7,767 bases of DNA, taken from Hydrogenophaga sp. GTDB lineage: Bacteria > Pseudomonadota > Gammaproteobacteria > Burkholderiales > Burkholderiaceae. This document shows, one piece after another, positions 7,461 to 7,767 of this stretch. The notes below the pieces were generated by a model. That model was not told the DNA's origin, did no database searches, and saw nothing but the letters and a program-made list of their open reading frames with translations. The position numbers and the translations under genes were made by a program. Within the stretch, counting starts at the first letter, position 1. Every line of letters starts with the position of its first letter. The stretch lies in contig JALOSH010000094.1 of assembly GCA_025458545.1 (NCBI GenBank), forward strand, positions 1 through 7,767, read 5' to 3'.

Positions 7461-7767
7461 AATTCTTCTTTTTCTTCCAGCGCCGGTCGGCACGCACGCC
7501 TTCCTCTTTCATGCCGAGGTAGAACTCTTTGATGTCGTCCTTCTCGCGCAGATGGGCGCAGGTGTCTTCCATGACGATGCGGCCGTTCTCCAGCACGTAG
7601 CCGTAGTCGGCGGCGTTGAGCGCCATGTTGGCGTTCTGTTCGACCAGCAGAATGGTGGTACCGCGTTCGCGGTTGATGCGCACCACGATCTCGAAGATTT
7701 CTTTGGTGAGCTTGGGCGAGAGGCCCAGGCTCGGTTCGTCGAGCAGGATCAGGTCGGGGTTGGCCAT
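7453..7767 (-). CDS. LivF-like ABC transporter ATPase, N-terminal part outside window
   Basis: Only the last 104 codons are in the window; the gene continues past the right edge, so the first Met seen is internal (the family reads ARALMANPDLILLDEP). Visible landmarks are Walker B LILLDEP (residues 6-12 of the fragment), the D-loop SLGLSP, and LLVEQN at 40-45, where Gln replaces the usual switch His, as is normal in LivF/LivG-type ATPases. VLENGRIVMED then leads to the common family end EFYLG at ~81-85. The protein then has about 19 more residues, ending in a strongly basic RADRRWKKKKNWR. It would power import together with LivG and LivH/LivM-type partners, presumably encoded upstream of the window. 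It is the first visible gene of the operon, directly coupled to the synthetase. Confidence -1.
   Translation of the reverse strand: MANPDLILLDEPSLGLSPKLTKEIFEIVVRINRERGTTILLVEQNANMALNAADYGYVLENGRIVMEDTCAHLREKDDIKEFYLGMKEEGVRADRRWKKKKNWR

Noticed and set aside
6060..7532. A 490-codon plus-strand open frame antisense to the acyl-CoA synthetase
   Set aside because: Its composition is rich in His, Gln, Gly, Val and Ala, as expected from the complement of a GC-rich gene, with no recognisable domain. The opposite strand encodes a complete synthetase with all motifs.

Overview
The window is GC-rich, tightly packed bacterial chromosomal DNA. The gene types (an HDOD/EAL-like protein, a branched-chain-type ABC uptake operon with a built-in acyl-CoA synthetase, an MMPL exporter) and the codon usage suggest a betaproteobacterium of the Burkholderiales, most likely Comamonadaceae. 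This placement rests on general resemblance, not on a marker gene. I see no mobile elements, CRISPR arrays, tRNA or rRNA genes, and no gene-free stretch over 300 bases.

Layout. Positions 1-1472 carry two overlapping plus-strand genes: the 3' part of an EAL-like/HDOD signalling protein, then a small membrane-associated protein with an HExxH zinc-protease-like motif. They converge, with only 16 bp between, on a minus-strand MMPL/RND-type exporter (1489-3726). Upstream of it on the same strand is a small DUF2784 membrane protein (3860-4273). A strong intrinsic terminator (4303-4337) separates this pair from the next minus-strand operon.

That operon fills 4381-7767 and continues beyond the right edge. 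In transcription order it encodes the C-terminal part of a LivF-like ATPase, a long-chain-type acyl-CoA synthetase (AMP-forming) and a LivJ-like periplasmic substrate-binding protein. The ATPase stop and synthetase start are 4 nt apart, and the terminator lies just after the binding-protein gene. The likely logic is capture of a carboxylic acid in the periplasm, ABC import, and CoA thioesterification in the cytoplasm. The substrate cannot be read from the sequence.

I found no convincing undescribed multi-gene system. The points most worth a second look are the small HExxH protein, the import-plus-activation operon with the basic tail on its ATPase, the probably inactive EAL half of the HDOD protein, and the very short space between the terminator and the DUF2784 gene.
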